64,000 nucleotides of DNA from Hevea brasiliensis (taxonomy: Eukaryota; Streptophyta; Magnoliopsida; Malpighiales; Euphorbiaceae), in assembly GCF_030052815.1 (NCBI RefSeq), contig NC_079502.1, positions 31,922,050 through 31,986,049 on the forward strand, in the 5' to 3' direction. A program made the position numbers and the translations under genes. The first letter of the stretch is position 1, and every line of letters starts with the position of its first letter. A model generated the notes under the pieces. It saw only the letters and a list, made by a program, of their open reading frames with translations. It searched no databases and had not been told where the DNA came from. Shown here piece by piece: positions 62,526 to 64,000 of the stretch.

Positions 62526-63290
62526 ATGAGCACAAAACAACCACCACCATCCAATATCCTTGCAAGCATACTTGATCATAATAGGTTGACAGGACCTAAT
62601 CATGCGATTGGCTAAGAAATTTGAAACTTGTCCTGAACCTTGAACATATAGGATATGTTCTAGATTCAAATGTTCCTGGTCCCTTACCTCCAGAGGCCAC
62701 ACAAGAGGAACATGAAACTTTGGACAAGTGGAAGGAGCATGATATGAGAGCTAAGTGTTACATGCTTGCTTCCATGAGTAATGAGTTACAGAAGCAACAT
62801 GAGAACATGCAGAGTGCGAGTGAGATCCTCCTTCACCTACAAGAGTTGTATGGTGAGCACAGCAGGAATGCTAGGTATGAGATATCTAGACAGCTATTCC
62901 GTATGAGGATGTTTGAGGGACAGAATGTTGGGGATCATGTCCACAAGATCATTCGGCTGATTGAGCAGTTGGAACATCTTGACTTCAACATTGATTTCCA
63001 ACTACAGACGGATTTGATCCTTCAGTCCCTTCCTGAGTCTTTTGGGATTTTTTTGACAAATTTCCATATGACTAAACAGGAATGCACCTTAGCTGGTTTA
63101 CTCAACATGCTGGTTATTGCCCAAAAGAATATGCCAGGCAATAAAGGAAAAAAGGTAGCTTTGGTTGCATCTTCTTCTGCTGGAAAGTCCAATAAGAAGA
63201 AGGGCAATAAGAAAAAGAAACCTCAAATTCCTGGTCCTTCCAAGAAGATAGCCAAACAGAAAAACAAAGATCAAAGTTGACAAAGGTAAA
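62526..63290 (+). pseudogene. Copia-2 gag
   Basis: ATG at 62526 (MSTKQPPPSNILASILDHNR) is the family start, 17 bases after the putative acceptor. A one-base deletion near 62605, against Copia-1, shifts the frame to a TAA at 62613. The rest of gag is open in the next frame from 62621 to 63280 (MKLVLNLEHIGYV, YGEHSRNARYEISRQLFRM, FNIDFQLQTDLILQSLPESF). The C-terminal Lys-rich region (KKKGNKKKKPQIPGPSKK) ends at a TGA caused by another shift, before the knuckle. The two CAG codons mutated to TAG in Copia-1 are intact here. Confidence 0.88.
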
Positions 63291-63359
63291 GGAAAGTGTT
63301 TCCACTACCAGCAGGAAAGTGTTTCCACTGCCAGCAGGAAAGTGTTTCCACTGTCCAGA
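63291..63359 (+). repeat. 3 x 23 bp repeat in zinc-knuckle codons
   Basis: Units start at 63291, 63314 and 63337 with GGAAAGTGTTTCCACT. In Copia-1 this is a single copy coding for GKCFHCQ. The following ~460 bp (rest of the knuckle and protease) is deleted, with sequence resuming at CCAGAGTATAGCAATCTAAA. Confidence 0.88.
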
Positions 63360-63394
63360 GTATAGCAATCTAAAAGAATGCAATGCCATGATGA

Positions 63395-64000
63395 AAATCA
63401 ACTCAAAATTCAAAATATATTTGGCACTTAAGATTAGGTCATGTTGTAGAAGATAGGATTGCAAAACTGGAGAAAATGGGGATTCTATCCTCATTGGGCT
63501 CTGAGCCTACTCCAACTTGTGAATCTTGCCTTCAGGGTAAAATGACTAGATCACCCTTTTTTGGACAAGGGCTAAGAGCTGAAAATATTTTGGAGCTAAT
63601 ACATAGTGATGTATGTGGTCCATTTAAAGAAATGGCTAGAGGGGGTTTTCATTATTTTATTACCTTTACTTATGATAAATCAAGGTTTGGGTATTTGTAT
63701 TTGATGAAATACAAACATGAATCTTTTGAAAAGTTCAAAGAATTTAAATCTGAAGTAGAAAATCAAACAGGAAAGAGTATTAAAGCTCTTCGATCAGATC
63801 GTGGAGGTGAATATTTGAGTACTGAATTTGAAGAATACTTGAGAGAGCATGGCATTGTTTCTCACCGACTCTCCAGAACGCCACAACTGAATGGTGTATC
63901 TGAAAGGAGAAATCGTACCCTATTGGATATGGTACGTAGTATGATGAGCTATACTGATATGCCAATCTTCTTTTGGGGATTTGCATTAGAATCAGCTTTG
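63395..64000 (+). pseudogene. Copia-2 integrase, partial
   Basis: Open without a stop for 202 codons to the window end. It starts after a TGA at 63392 with YIWHLRLGHVVEDRIAKLEK and CESCLQGKMTRSPF (zinc-binding region), then the core: first Asp in LIHSDVCGPF, second in LRSDRGGEYL, Glu in NGVSERRNRTLLD. Some changes against Copia-1 are visible: FTYDKSRFG for FTDDKSRFG, and SHRLSRTPQ for SQLTPPGTPQ, the latter probably a pair of compensating indels. Integrase is cut off from gag by the upstream frame breaks and the missing protease. The remaining C-terminus and RT lie outside the window. Confidence 0.9.

Larger units (their letters stand above)
58631..64000 (+). mobile_element. Copia-2: Ty1/copia element, plus strand, truncated by window end
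   Basis: Same family as Copia-1 in the opposite orientation. LTR, primer site, leader array, gag and integrase are present, and the element runs off the window inside integrase. It inserted into LTR G (left flank TTAAG). Compared with Copia-1 it keeps the gag ATG but has a gag frameshift near 62605, lacks the zinc-knuckle end and protease (about 460 bp missing) and carries a local 23 bp triplication, so it is also non-autonomous. Confidence 0.92.

Overview
This window is repeat-rich plant nuclear DNA, almost certainly from a eudicot. It is very AT-rich and built almost entirely of long-terminal-repeat (LTR) retrotransposons inserted into one another. The lineages (Tekay/Del-like and CRM-like Ty3/gypsy chromoviruses, an Angela/Tork-like Ty1/copia family), the initiator-tRNA-Met primer sites and the absence of any convincing host gene suggest pericentromeric or otherwise gene-poor heterochromatin. 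The species cannot be fixed from the sequence; the LTR style only gives an impression of a woody eudicot such as a Euphorbiaceae.

Layout. 1-7261: 3' part of a Tekay-type gypsy element (A), with broken gag-pol, chromodomain, polypurine tract and a 3.1 kb LTR. 7262-8181: short non-element spacer. 8182-44323: one old CRM-like gypsy element (B), split by later insertions: a copia solo LTR (11834-13939), a gypsy solo LTR inside its RNase H (15999-19514), and a gypsy element C (20339-43836, minus strand) inside its 3' LTR. Element C has almost no pol. Its own 5' LTR was later hit by a gypsy solo LTR D (26932-30097) and by a near full-length copia element, Copia-1 (32090-42058, minus strand). A 1482 bp tandem duplication then copied the D/C/Copia-1 junction. 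44324-46819: unassigned AT-rich spacer. 46820 onwards: a minus-strand gypsy element E, carrying solo LTR F (53061-56195) and, in its 5' LTR, an LTR G interrupted at 58631 by Copia-2 (plus strand), which runs off the window end.

Most insertion boundaries are fixed by perfect 5 bp target-site duplications, so the order of events can be read directly. No copy looks coding-competent: every polyprotein has stops, frameshifts, lost catalytic residues or deletions, and many of the stops fit CAG-to-TAG change.

The most interesting signals are non-coding. In the copia family they are a putative 2 kb leader intron whose acceptor sits just before the gag ATG, a 35 bp palindromic leader repeat array and a G-box-like promoter cluster. 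In the Tekay-type LTRs they are a stem-loop whose stem covaries between families, a conserved ATGACAT dyad and a conserved GTTAGT splice-donor-like site. Element A also has a 75 nt GT-AG insertion inside its integrase.
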